Assembly (NCBI GenBank): GCA_913060515.1
Contig: CAJXRZ010000007.1
Coordinates: 62,001 to 126,000, forward strand
Direction of reading: 5' to 3'
DNA length: 64,000 bases
DNA from: an uncultured Pseudomonadota bacterium
Lineage (GTDB): Bacteria; Myxococcota_A; UBA796; CAJQPC01
Shown here: positions 34,302 through 42,410 of the stretch, piece by piece
How positions within the stretch are numbered: position 1 is the stretch's first letter
Layout: every line of letters starts with the position of its first letter
Made by a program: the position numbers and the translations under genes
Notes under the pieces: generated by a model
The model's database searches: none
What the model was told of the DNA's origin: nothing
The model's input: only the letters and a program-made list of their open reading frames with translations

Positions 34302-35339
34302 ATGCCCGCACAGACCCGTCGGCAGACACAGACCACCGGCACCGAGACCACGGTGGCGCCCGCCGTTTCACCGGAGGTCGGCGACAACGCCTTCACCGGT
34401 GAGCAGCTCCAGCTCCAGAACGCCAAGCAGTCCTACGAGCAGGCCCTCGGCGGCTTTCTGGGTGGCGAGCTCTACAAGGTCGTGGCCAAGGAGCTCTCCG
34501 AGGAGAAGCTCAATGAGCACGCCAACGGCGCCGTGGAAGACGCCTTCAAAGCGGTCAAAGAGTGGCTGGTTGGTCAAGCAGAGCCCTCTGAGGCTGACAT
34601 CGCAGCGCAGTTCTCCGATGCTTTGGAGAAGGCCCTCGAGCCCCGTATTGAGCAGCTGCTCGCGGACTCCAACATCGCCGCGGCGATCTCCGGTTGGGCT
34701 CTGGAGCACCCCCGAACTGTTCTGGCAGCGGCCCTGGCCGGCGCAGCGACTTTCATCCTGACCAATCAGGACATCCCGGACATCGAGCACAAGATGGGCT
34801 TGGGTGGCGGGCACGCTCTGCTGGCAGGTGTGAACCTGGGCAGCACCCTGGACATCGCGTTGAACACCATCAACGTCGGGTACTCCTACACGGGTGAGAA
34901 CACCTCGGCGAGCCTGGGAGCCGAGTACGGCATGCAGGATGAGAGCCTGGCGATCAACGGCAACCTGACCCACCAGACCGACGCGGGCACCTTCTCACTA
35001 GACGGCAACTACAACCAGACGCCGGACACAATGAGCGCCGAGCTGGCCGCAGCCTTCAAGAACGAAGAGCTCAGCGCCCGTCTCTTCGGTCGCTACGAGG
35101 AAGGTGGCGGACAGTCACTGGGCACCTTGGGCGCCGAGATGCGCGGCAAGTACGGCGAGAACGGCAACTACTTCATGGGCGGCGAGTACCGCACCGATGA
35201 GTCCTGGATGGCCCGCGCGGGGCTCTCGGTGGGCGACATCAACGACGGCGGCCGCTGGAGCCTGGAAGGCCGCGCGATGAACGACGCCAGTGGGCAGACC
35301 AACGCCGGTGCGTTCTTGGGCTACAAGCTGAACTTCTGA
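34302..35339 (+). CDS. Signal-less protein with helical N-half, one membrane helix and beta-barrel-like C-half
   Basis: 345 residues, no known family. Residues 1-30 are polar, Thr/Gln-rich and lack a Sec or Tat signal. Residues 31-135 are amphipathic helices (YEQALGGFLGGELYKVVAKE). Residues about 138-155 form a membrane helix (PRTVLAAALAGAATFILT). From about 175 to the end the sequence alternates polar and aromatic residues in short strands (LNTINVGYSYTG, SASLGAEYGMQ, GTFSLDGNYNQT, RLFGRYEEGGG). It finishes in KLNF, like the terminal Phe of outer-membrane barrels. Such a barrel without an export signal is unexpected. A pore-forming or injected protein, or a protein exported by another route, is possible. 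It stands alone between convergent and divergent neighbours. Confidence 0.55.
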   Translation: MPAQTRRQTQTTGTETTVAPAVSPEVGDNAFTGEQLQLQNAKQSYEQALGGFLGGELYKVVAKELSEEKLNEHANGAVEDAFKAVKEWLVGQAEPSEADIAAQFSDALEKALEPRIEQLLADSNIAAAISGWALEHPRTVLAAALAGAATFILTNQDIPDIEHKMGLGGGHALLAGVNLGSTLDIALNTINVGYSYTGENTSASLGAEYGMQDESLAINGNLTHQTDAGTFSLDGNYNQTPDTMSAELAAAFKNEELSARLFGRYEEGGGQSLGTLGAEMRGKYGENGNYFMGGEYRTDESWMARAGLSVGDINDGGRWSLEGRAMNDASGQTNAGAFLGYKLNF

Positions 35340-35382
35340 GTTCTCTCAGCTCGTCCTTGGATAGGCAACTGAAGGCCCTGCA

Positions 35383-37464
35383 CTACATCCAGTTCACGGA
35401 CAGTGAGGCGCCAGGCCAGATGTCGGTGCCCCACAGGGTCTGAAAGCCCCCCTCCGTCTCCTGTCCGGGCGCCGAAGGAAGCGGCGGAGCAGTGGCCTCG
35501 TCGCCATAGCCAAGCTCGACCAGGCCGACGTTCAGGGAAGGCCCAGCGGCAATGGCAAGGTGCTCCGTCAGAGCGAATCCTGCCTTCACCCGAGGCCGCA
35601 GCCCCAAGGAGACGCCGCTGGTCCCGACGTAGTCGCCGCTGGTCACGACCACGTCCGTGTCGACGAACCACCGGCTCGAGAGTTCCTTGTGGCTGCCCAG
35701 TCCCAGGCCAGCCTGGAGGTAGCGCGTGTTCGGAGAGAAGCTGTAGGCAAAGACCGTGTGCAGCCTGGGGTCGCCCAGAGTGCCCACGAGCTCCACCGCA
35801 GTCAGTTCATTTCCGCCCACCTGCAGGGTGTTGTAGCCCCCGGCCTTGAGGGTGAGCAGGCCCAGCGAGGTCCCCGTGTAGTCGCGGCCCGCGACGTTGA
35901 TGATGCCCAACTGGCTGCCGCTGCCGGAGCCGGCGATGTTGATGATGCCCAGCCCGCCGCCGTTGGCCCGGCCTGCGATGTTGACGACACCCACCTGCTT
36001 GCGCTGCACCTCCCCGCCGATGTTGATCACACCGAGCTGTTGGGAGCTGGCGCGGGCGATGTTCAGGGTACCGAGCTGGAGCCCCATCATCTCGCCAGCG
36101 ATGGTGACGGCCCCCACCTGTGTGCCGCGAATGTCCCCCGCGATGGTGATGGGCGAGAGCTGCACGCCGGTCATCATGCCCCGGGTGTAGACCGCGCCCC
36201 CCGCCGTCTGCAGCCCTTGACCGTCCCCTTCGCTCCATGCGAAAGCGCCGGCCGCTTGTACGCCGCTGAAACTCTGGGTCACGCCCGCCGCAACCGTCGC
36301 CAGCTGCGCTCTGGAGACCGATCCGGAGCGCGTACCGAGCAAGGCCAGCTCCACGCCATAGATGTTCCGGGTCAGATAGGGCAGCGGCACCGCCGAGAAC
36401 GTGAACTTCTGCGGGGTGAGGGGCTCATCCCCACGGCGCACAGCCAGCGCCCCATCCACGGACTGAAAGTCCTTCGGGGACAGCCCGCCCGGAACGCCCG
36501 CAGCCAAGGTCAGGTCGGCGCGGGCCAAGTCGCCCTTCTCATCCACCCAGAGCACCCGATACTCGCCCGGAGTGAGGCCCAGGCTCAGGGGACGGCCCGC
36601 AGGCTTGTCCAGCTCCACGACCAGGGCGCCCTTGCTGTCGCGCACGTAGATCCGTCCGCCCAGAGCCTGGCCCAGGACCAGCTCGGCGCCGGCGGTGCTC
36701 AACTCGGTCATGACCAAGTCGCCGCTGCCCACCAGCTGGATGTCGAAGCTGGCGTGCTGCGGGCCGACCATGCTGCCTTCGGTGCGGGAGAGGGTCTGGT
36801 CGTAGGAGAACTGGTAGACCTCGTTCAGCGTCACCCGCCCGTCCGCCGAGTTGTCTGCAGCGCCACGCAAGCCCGTGACCAGGGCCTGGGTGAAGAAGCT
36901 GCCCTGGATGCTGTCGGCTTCTTGGGCGGCCTCGTCGGCAGAGGCGCTGGTCAGGTAGGCGTAGCCTTCGACCTTGACCGAGTCGTCCACCAGGAAAGGA
37001 GCCGTGTGTGTGCCGCCCTTGGTGCGCACGATGGCCCCGCTGGAGCAAGAGTCCAGGATCAAGATGCGCACTTCGGCGTCCAGATCATCCAGGGACTCCC
37101 GCAGCTCGGAGTAGAGGTAGTGGTTCTCCGAGAGGCGCAAGCCTTGGGCATCGGAGTGGCCGGAGTAGTACACGATGACCTCGGCGCGGTCGCCATTGTC
37201 ATGGGCCCGCGCGACCAGATCTCCAACCTGGGCCATGCCCTGGTCCATGGCGGATCGATCCGGATCCTCAAGCAAGACCGAGGCCCCCGGAGCCACCCCG
37301 CCCAGCTCCAGGAGCACGTCTTCCATGGCTTGGGCGTCGGTGACGGCGTAGCGCAGCGTCACCCGGCCTATCCCGCCGTCATTGGCACCAACGACCAGGG
37401 CGAAACGCTTGGTTTCAGCATAGGAATCACTGCCAGCAAGGGCGGCCAATAGCAAGGCGCTCAT
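35383..37464 (-). CDS. Exported caspase-like (peptidase C14) protein with surface-repeat region
   Basis: 693 residues. Signal peptide MSALLLAALAGSDSYAE. Residues 18-260 are a caspase-fold protease: RFALVVGANDG, the catalytic His H103 in YYSGHSD and Cys C140 in LDSCSSGA. Both dyad residues are present, so it should be active. After a beta domain (residues 270-340), residues 440-560 contain a repeat of about 18-20 residues built on LGxxNIAGxxxGxQVG (TLNIARASSQQLGVINI, QVGVVNIAGRANGGGLGIIN). This matches the LA_2272-type surface repeat. The last 110 residues look beta-rich and could insert into the outer membrane. The start overlaps the anti-sigma-like gene by ATGA. It probably cleaves protein substrates outside the cytoplasm. 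Confidence 0.85.
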   Translation of the reverse strand: MSALLLAALAGSDSYAETKRFALVVGANDGGIGRVTLRYAVTDAQAMEDVLLELGGVAPGASVLLEDPDRSAMDQGMAQVGDLVARAHDNGDRAEVIVYYSGHSDAQGLRLSENHYLYSELRESLDDLDAEVRILILDSCSSGAIVRTKGGTHTAPFLVDDSVKVEGYAYLTSASADEAAQEADSIQGSFFTQALVTGLRGAADNSADGRVTLNEVYQFSYDQTLSRTEGSMVGPQHASFDIQLVGSGDLVMTELSTAGAELVLGQALGGRIYVRDSKGALVVELDKPAGRPLSLGLTPGEYRVLWVDEKGDLARADLTLAAGVPGGLSPKDFQSVDGALAVRRGDEPLTPQKFTFSAVPLPYLTRNIYGVELALLGTRSGSVSRAQLATVAAGVTQSFSGVQAAGAFAWSEGDGQGLQTAGGAVYTRGMMTGVQLSPITIAGDIRGTQVGAVTIAGEMMGLQLGTLNIARASSQQLGVINIGGEVQRKQVGVVNIAGRANGGGLGIINIAGSGSGSQLGIINVAGRDYTGTSLGLLTLKAGGYNTLQVGGNELTAVELVGTLGDPRLHTVFAYSFSPNTRYLQAGLGLGSHKELSSRWFVDTDVVVTSGDYVGTSGVSLGLRPRVKAGFALTEHLAIAAGPSLNVGLVELGYGDEATAPPLPSAPGQETEGGFQTLWGTDIWPGASLSVNWM

Positions 37465-38213
37465 GGCGTCTCCTTTCGCAGGGTAAGCACCCGCTGCTCA
37501 ATCTTGGGGTCCAGCTCCACCGCGCCCGACCAAGCCTTCTGCATCAGCGGCTGCAAGGCGAAGGGCTCTGAGGAGCTGAGCAGGAAGAAGCGCTCGAAAT
37601 CCGGCGCATCATCCAAGGTGTAGGCGTGGGGCAAGGGATGCTGCCCGGGCTCAAGCAGCACGGCGGTGGTGCCGCGCTCAGGAAGGTGCTGGGTCAGCAC
37701 CCCGTTTCCATCCACCGAGAACACCGCGCCGTATGCAGGCTTGGCGCTCATGGTCGAGAGCTGGAGCTGATCTCCGGCTTGGACCTGGGCTTGGTCTTCC
37801 AGCAGAACAGGTCCCTCCGCGGTCTGCAGGTGGATGGCCAGCTCCAGCGCCGGGCCCTTGATGCGCACCCCTGGATCCACGGGGATGACAGGCTGCACGG
37901 GGTCCTGGGGAGGAACGCCGACGTAGAGCAGAACAGCGGCCGCGATGGCCAGCGCTGGGGCCCACATCCACCGGCGGGAAACCGGAGCAGGTTCCTGGGC
38001 CACACGGGCCGCCAGCACCCGTGCAGGCATGCGCTTGAGCACCTGGGCATTGCTGGCCTCGATCTCGGCCAGACGCTCCAGACCCTGAGGCTCAGCCTCC
38101 AAGCGAGCGCGCACGGTCGCCGCCTTCTCCGGGGAGAGCTCCCCCAAGACCAGCTGCTCAACCAAGAGCTGCGGGACCCGCGTGTTCCTTCCACCGGTGT
38201 TCTTGGCGCTCAC
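37461..38213 (-). CDS. Membrane anti-sigma-like protein with periplasmic DUF4384-like domain
   Basis: 250 residues. Residues 1-80 are a helical cytoplasmic domain (LLVEQLVLGELSPEKAATVRARLE). That position and layout are those of an anti-sigma factor, though no ZAS zinc motif is present. One membrane span lies at about residues 84-100 (WAPALAIAAAVLLYVGV). The periplasmic part, residues 110-250, has features of DUF4384 (QVQAGDQLQLSTMSAKPAYGAVFSVDGNGVLTQ, then FFLLSSSEPF). It is coupled by ATGA overlaps to both the ECF sigma gene upstream and the caspase gene downstream. It is likely a signal-transducing partner that holds the sigma factor. Confidence 0.75.
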   Translation of the reverse strand: MSAKNTGGRNTRVPQLLVEQLVLGELSPEKAATVRARLEAEPQGLERLAEIEASNAQVLKRMPARVLAARVAQEPAPVSRRWMWAPALAIAAAVLLYVGVPPQDPVQPVIPVDPGVRIKGPALELAIHLQTAEGPVLLEDQAQVQAGDQLQLSTMSAKPAYGAVFSVDGNGVLTQHLPERGTTAVLLEPGQHPLPHAYTLDDAPDFERFFLLSSSEPFALQPLMQKAWSGAVELDPKIEQRVLTLRKETP

Positions 38214-38728
38214 AGCACACCTTCCAGCTCAGCGACGTGGGCCTTGAGACCACGCATGCGCTTGCGCACGCCGGAGACCGACATGCCGACCTCTTCGGCG
38301 ACCTCGTCCAGGGTCATCCCGTCCAGGAGCAGCAGGGTAGCCATGGTGCGGGTGGACTCCTTCTGGGTGGAGAAGATGCGGGCCAGGACGCTTCGGGCCT
38401 CGCTCACGCCGCCTGAATCGGGGGCGGAGGCGATGCGCATCACCAGCTCATCGTCCGGGTCCTCTGGGCGACGGCCCTTGGCCCGAATGCGGTTCAGACA
38501 GAGGTTGGTCGCGGTGCGGTAGAGCATCGAGCTGGGGGCATGCACCTCCAGCACGTCTTGCCGTCTCAGAATCTGAATAAAGGTCTCTTGCATCAGCTCT
38601 TCCGCGGCCTGGTCGTCTTTGAGCAGAGCCTTACACCGCCGATACACCATCGGTCCGTAGCGTGTGTAGAGTTCCTCGACATTGACGGCCAGGGGCGCCT
38701 CCAGTGGGGTCCAGTAGCTCCAAGACAC
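38210..38728 (-). CDS. ECF-type RNA polymerase sigma factor
   Basis: 172 residues from the GTG at 38728. Region 2 is ELYTRYGPMVYRRCKALLKDDQAAEELMQE with the usual DQAAEELMQETFIQ core-binding helix. Region 4 is TLLLLDGMTLDEVAEEVGMSVSGVRKRMRGL, a clear helix-turn-helix for the -35 element. It directs RNA polymerase to a small regulon, presumably including this operon. The first gene of a three-gene coupled unit with the anti-sigma-like and caspase genes. The 39-bp gap upstream is too short to place a promoter with confidence. Confidence 0.92.
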   Translation of the reverse strand: MSWSYWTPLEAPLAVNVEELYTRYGPMVYRRCKALLKDDQAAEELMQETFIQILRRQDVLEVHAPSSMLYRTATNLCLNRIRAKGRRPEDPDDELVMRIASAPDSGGVSEARSVLARIFSTQKESTRTMATLLLLDGMTLDEVAEEVGMSVSGVRKRMRGLKAHVAELEGVL

Positions 38729-38760
38729 CGCCTGGGCGTCTCACTGTTACCCAATGGGCG

Positions 38761-38778
38761 AAAAAACTCAGATTTGAG
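38761..38778 (-). terminator. Weak hairpin with T6 at the end of the flavin monooxygenase gene
   Basis: On the minus strand CTCA pairs with TGAG around AATC, then six T residues follow (38766-38761). The hairpin includes the stop codon of the monooxygenase gene. A 4-bp stem is short, so it may be a weak terminator ahead of the sigma-factor operon. Confidence 0.3.
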
Positions 38779-39844
38779 CGACCGGAGAGCCCTCCCAGAG
38801 CCGCATCATCACCTTCTGCTGGGCACTCTTGGGCGAGACGGCCATCATCGAGTTTCTCAGGGCCGTGCCCAAGCCGCTCTGCCACTGGGCCACCTTCCCC
38901 AAGCGCTCCGAGCTCTCCGCCACCCACTGCACCCGCTCCGCGCGGCGCGCGATGTAGGCGGGGATGGCCTGGTCCAGCGGCTGCTCCAGGCACTGCACCA
39001 ACACCATCGCGTCCTCGATCGCCATACCGGCCCCCTGCCCCATGTTCGGCGTGAAGGCGTGCGCTGCGTCCCCCAAGAACACCGCGCCGGGAAGCTGCCA
39101 GACGTGCTTGGCCATGCTCTGGATGGGTCGAACTTCTGCATCCAAGGCCGCCGCGACGCAGGCCCGAACGGGATCGACAAACTCGGAGAAGGCCTCCTCC
39201 AATCCGAGCTTCAGTCCGTTGTTCATGGTCAGGAAGAGGTAGAGCTGATCGCCCTCCAGGGGCACGATGCCTGCGCGCACGCCACGGCCCCAGTACTCCA
39301 CGGAGTCCGGCTGCTCTCCCACGCCCGAGGCCACCAAGGCCCGCCAGCAGCGGTAGCCCGAGTCCACCAGCGGCACCTCGGCCCCCAAGAGACTGCGCAG
39401 CCCGCTGTGGATTCCGTCCGCACCGACCACCAGGTCGGCCTGGATGCGCTCCCCGCTGGAGAGCGTCGCCAAGCCATCGTGCAAGGCCACGAGTTCCTGC
39501 CCCAAGTACAGCTCGGCTCCTTGAGCGGCCAGCGCCAGCGCGTCATGCAGCGCCTCCCGGGAGACACAGCGCGCGGGCTCATCGCTGACCGGCTCCCCTG
39601 CTGCCCCCAGAACCTTGCCTTGGGCGGTCGCCACCGCGAAGCCTTGGGAGATGCGACCCAGGCCATCGACCTGAACCCCAAGCCAGCGCAAACAGGCGGT
39701 CGCGTTCGAGAAGAGCGCGATGCCTGCCCCGCCGCTTCGCAGCTCAAGGGAGCGCTCCACGATGTGCACGCTGTGGCCCGCTCGAAGCAGCCCGGCCGCC
39801 AAGCTCAGTCCACCGATTCCCGCACCGCTGATGAGCACCTGCAT
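38768..39844 (-). CDS. FAD-dependent aromatic-ring monooxygenase family protein
   Basis: 358 residues. The FAD-binding GxGxxG is at the N-terminus (ISGAGIGGLSLAAGLLRAGH, followed by VHIVERS). The second FAD motif GADGIHSGLR and the third, VFLGDAAHAFTPNMGQGAGMAIEDA (residues about 270-294), match UbiH/PHBH-type class A flavin monooxygenases. These use NAD(P)H and oxygen to hydroxylate a substrate. The substrate is not predictable; quinone, antibiotic or zeaxanthin-type reactions all occur in the family. It lies upstream of the sigma-factor operon on the same strand with a weak terminator between them, so it is probably separate. Confidence 0.88.
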   Translation of the reverse strand: MQVLISGAGIGGLSLAAGLLRAGHSVHIVERSLELRSGGAGIALFSNATACLRWLGVQVDGLGRISQGFAVATAQGKVLGAAGEPVSDEPARCVSREALHDALALAAQGAELYLGQELVALHDGLATLSSGERIQADLVVGADGIHSGLRSLLGAEVPLVDSGYRCWRALVASGVGEQPDSVEYWGRGVRAGIVPLEGDQLYLFLTMNNGLKLGLEEAFSEFVDPVRACVAAALDAEVRPIQSMAKHVWQLPGAVFLGDAAHAFTPNMGQGAGMAIEDAMVLVQCLEQPLDQAIPAYIARRAERVQWVAESSERLGKVAQWQSGLGTALRNSMMAVSPKSAQQKVMMRLWEGSPVAQI

Positions 39845-39927
39845 TCTGAACTCCGCTGGACCATCTACATAGCCTCATGCCAGGGCTGAACCCGAGCCCA
39901 CCCCTGCGGCCTCTCGTCGCAGGCGCG

Positions 39928-40743
39928 CTACTCCCAGGCCTGCCCGCTCCAAGTCTGCGTCAGGCTGTAGTCCTCATCGTCACTCGGGGAGACCTGCCGG
40001 GAGGGGGGCTCCTCGAAGGTGACCTTGATGTCCCACTTGTCGTCCCGGTCCAAATCGATCTTGGCCCGGTTGGCGGTGGAATTCCCGGCGTCTTGGTAGA
40101 CGTTGATCTTGAAGGCCTTGCCCTTGGTCACATCCTTGATCTTGGTGGTCCCAAGATCCTTGCCAATCCAGCTCAGCAGAGCGGCGTCCACCGGATCCTG
40201 CCCCTCTGCTGCGGTTGCGGCGCTGCTCTCGCTGGCGGCTCCTTCCTGCACCCACGGCCCTCCGGCCATGCTCATCCAGGTCTGGGTGTAGGCCTCATCG
40301 TCCTGGGGAGCGTAGTGCGCGACCACCCGACCCAGCTCGATATCCAACTTGATGTCCCACTTCTCGTCACGGTCCAGATCCAGCTTGGCCCGGTTGTTCT
40401 CGGCTTGGCCTTCGTCCCGGTAGACGTTGACCTTGATGCCCAGACCTCCGGAGAGGTCCTTGGCCTTGCCGCTGACCGGAGAGAGCTCAGAGACGCTCAG
40501 AATGGCGATGCTGGCATCGGAGCCCCAAGGGCCGCCCTTGGGGTCGGCTTTGGTGGCCTCGGGCGGGATGGGATCCGCGACAGGCTCAGCCACGACTGGA
40601 TCCACCTGCTCCGGGGGCTCTGGAACGGGCTCAAGCTCAGGCTCCTCACCCTCAAACAGGAAGAAGCCTGCGATTCCCAAGGCACCGGTGCACCCAGCCA
40701 GGGTGAGGAAAGTGCTCAGCTTCATGTTTCCGGCCAGTGCCAT
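39928..40743 (-). CDS. Membrane-anchored protein with a duplicated DLDRDxKWDIK module
   Basis: 271 residues. The start ATG at 40743 directly follows the TGA of the radical SAM gene. The N-terminus has a hydrophobic span that includes LTLAGC. It could be a lipoprotein signal from Met7 or a plain membrane anchor. A Pro/Glu-rich linker (residues 33-65) follows. Two copies of a 40-residue module lie at 95-135 and 203-243. Each has a strand pair and an acidic NRAKxDLDRDxKWDIK core (NRAKLDLDRDEKWDIK, NRAKIDLDRDDKWDIK), similar in spirit to a calcium loop. It closes the six-gene radical SAM operon, so it may be the substrate or a receptor of the pathway. Confidence 0.7.
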   Translation of the reverse strand: MALAGNMKLSTFLTLAGCTGALGIAGFFLFEGEEPELEPVPEPPEQVDPVVAEPVADPIPPEATKADPKGGPWGSDASIAILSVSELSPVSGKAKDLSGGLGIKVNVYRDEGQAENNRAKLDLDRDEKWDIKLDIELGRVVAHYAPQDDEAYTQTWMSMAGGPWVQEGAASESSAATAAEGQDPVDAALLSWIGKDLGTTKIKDVTKGKAFKINVYQDAGNSTANRAKIDLDRDDKWDIKVTFEEPPSRQVSPSDDEDYSLTQTWSGQAWE

Positions 40744-41574
40744 TCAATCTCCCAGGCGCACCATGCCACGCTGTTGGGGCACGGTGCAGTTGCAGTAGCT
40801 GTAGGTACACAGGGCAGCCTCGAAGCCCAAGCTTAGGCTGCCGTCCAAGATGTTTCCCAGGTATTCCTTCCGGTATCGCCGCGCGGGGTAGCAGCGGTAG
40901 GCCTCCCCCAAGTGGTCGACGATGAAGTATCGGGACCCCGCCCAGCAGGCCCGTCCGGAGAGATCTGGCTCGATTTGGCCGCTGCCGTTGTGCCCGCCCC
41001 AAGCCTTTAGCTGGAGTCTCTGAGCAGGACTGTAGGCGACCACATCGCGGTCCTGCTTCTCGGGCTGGAGCTTCAGCTCCGGCCACATCTCACGCAGCTC
41101 GGCGATGCGAGGCCAGTTCTCCTGCGTTGCGACCAGGGTCACGCAGAAGCGCCCGGCGAATATCTCTTGGAACCACCTGGCTTTCTCAAAGAACGCCTCG
41201 GTCTCCACCCACTCCAGGTGCAGGCTGGCCGAGAACACCCCGGGCTTGTCTTGGGTGGCCCGGGCAAAGCCCTCCAGCTGCTCTCTGGACGCCGAGAAGT
41301 TGCTCACCACAGAGACCCGCAGCCCCCCATCGGCGAGCTGCTGAACTGCGTCCACAAAGCCAGGATGGCGGAAGGGCTCACCCCCTGAGAGCTTGACCTC
41401 CCAGTCTCCGGGAAGCGCAACAAAACCCTGGATGAATGCCGGTAAATCCTTGGCCCACTTCTTCCGGTCATCCACAAAGCGCTGGGTGCAGTAGCTGCAG
41501 CGGAAGTTGCAGGTGGTGTTCATGTTCCACGAGACCACCCCCTCCAAGGGGTAGCGCGGCGCGCCTCCGGTCAT
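40744..41574 (-). CDS. Radical SAM/SPASM-like enzyme, tandem paralogue A
   Basis: 276 residues, compact. The SAM-cluster Cys are C22-x3-C26-x2-C29 (TTCNFRCSYC). Core segments are KLSGGEPFRHPGF and SVVSNFSAS. The C-terminus carries auxiliary-cluster Cys residues (CWAGSRYFIVDHLGEAYRC, then CTYSYCNCTVPQQRGM). The last motif, CxYxxCxCTVPxxRGM, is shared with the next gene upstream and marks the two as tandem duplicates with the same fold. The start overlaps the upstream paralogue by ATGA, and the stop abuts the duplicated-module gene. The substrate is unknown. Confidence 0.85.
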   Translation of the reverse strand: MTGGAPRYPLEGVVSWNMNTTCNFRCSYCTQRFVDDRKKWAKDLPAFIQGFVALPGDWEVKLSGGEPFRHPGFVDAVQQLADGGLRVSVVSNFSASREQLEGFARATQDKPGVFSASLHLEWVETEAFFEKARWFQEIFAGRFCVTLVATQENWPRIAELREMWPELKLQPEKQDRDVVAYSPAQRLQLKAWGGHNGSGQIEPDLSGRACWAGSRYFIVDHLGEAYRCYPARRYRKEYLGNILDGSLSLGFEAALCTYSYCNCTVPQQRGMVRLGD

Positions 41575-42410
41575 GCGGCACCTTCAATCATGCCGCGGTT
41601 GCGGGGCACGGTGCAGGGACAGATGGTGTAGGGACAGGCCCGGCTCTGGGTCCAGCGCTCAAAGCTGCCGTCAAAGATGTTGCCCAGCAGACCTTGCTTC
41701 TCCCGCTTTGCACTGCGGCAACTCCAGGCCCGGCCGTCCTTGTCCACGGCGAAGTAGTGCACCCCTGCCCAGCAGCGCAGACCTTGGAAGTTGGGGGCCC
41801 GATTGGCGGGCCGGGCACCAATCAGACGCTCCAGCTCTGGCCCGAACTCGGCCACGCCGCCGTTGACCTTGTAGAGCTGGGGGAACCAGCGCAGACCCAC
41901 CGCTTCAATGGCGTCCCTGCAGGCGGCGGCCTGGGCTTCCTGCCCAGGAAAGACCACCTGGTTGACCACAAAGTCCACGTCCAGATCCAGCTGGTCCACA
42001 AGCCACGTGGCTTTGTCGATGAAGTCCTGCAGCGCGGTGAACTCCAGGTGCAAGCTGGCTGAGAACACACGCAGGCGACCGCGGGTCAGGGCGGCGAAGC
42101 GCATCAACTCCGGCCGGGTGGCGGAGAGGTTGGTCAGCACCGAGATGTGGTGGGGTGTCTGCTCCATCAAGCCAGGAACAATCTGGGACATGAAGAGCGG
42201 GTGGGCAAAGGCCTCGCCGCCGGAGCACTTGATCTCCCAGGTCCCAGGCAGAGCTGCAAAGGCCCTTAGAGCGCTGTCCATCTGGACCGAGTCAGGTCTG
42301 CCCTTCCGGTAGCGCTTGGACTGAATGCAGTAGCTGCAGTCGTAGTTGCAGGCGCCGGCGACCTGCCACTCCACCGTTGGTTTGAGGCGCGATGGCGTGA
42401 CATTAGACAT
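41571..42410 (-). CDS. Radical SAM/SPASM-like enzyme, tandem paralogue B
   Basis: 279 residues from the ATG at 42410 (ATG 42413 is an alternative). It overlaps the end of the larger SPASM gene. SAM-cluster Cys: C21-x3-C25-x2-C28 (GACNYDCSYC). The GGE motif is KCSGGEAFAHP. The C-terminus has CWAGVHYFAVDKDGRAWSC and CPYTICPCTVPRNRGM. The sister gene has FSASLHLEW and this one FSASLHLEF at matching places, so these are paralogues. Having two similar enzymes in a row suggests two successive or two related modifications. Confidence 0.85.
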   Translation of the reverse strand: MSNVTPSRLKPTVEWQVAGACNYDCSYCIQSKRYRKGRPDSVQMDSALRAFAALPGTWEIKCSGGEAFAHPLFMSQIVPGLMEQTPHHISVLTNLSATRPELMRFAALTRGRLRVFSASLHLEFTALQDFIDKATWLVDQLDLDVDFVVNQVVFPGQEAQAAACRDAIEAVGLRWFPQLYKVNGGVAEFGPELERLIGARPANRAPNFQGLRCWAGVHYFAVDKDGRAWSCRSAKREKQGLLGNIFDGSFERWTQSRACPYTICPCTVPRNRGMIEGAA

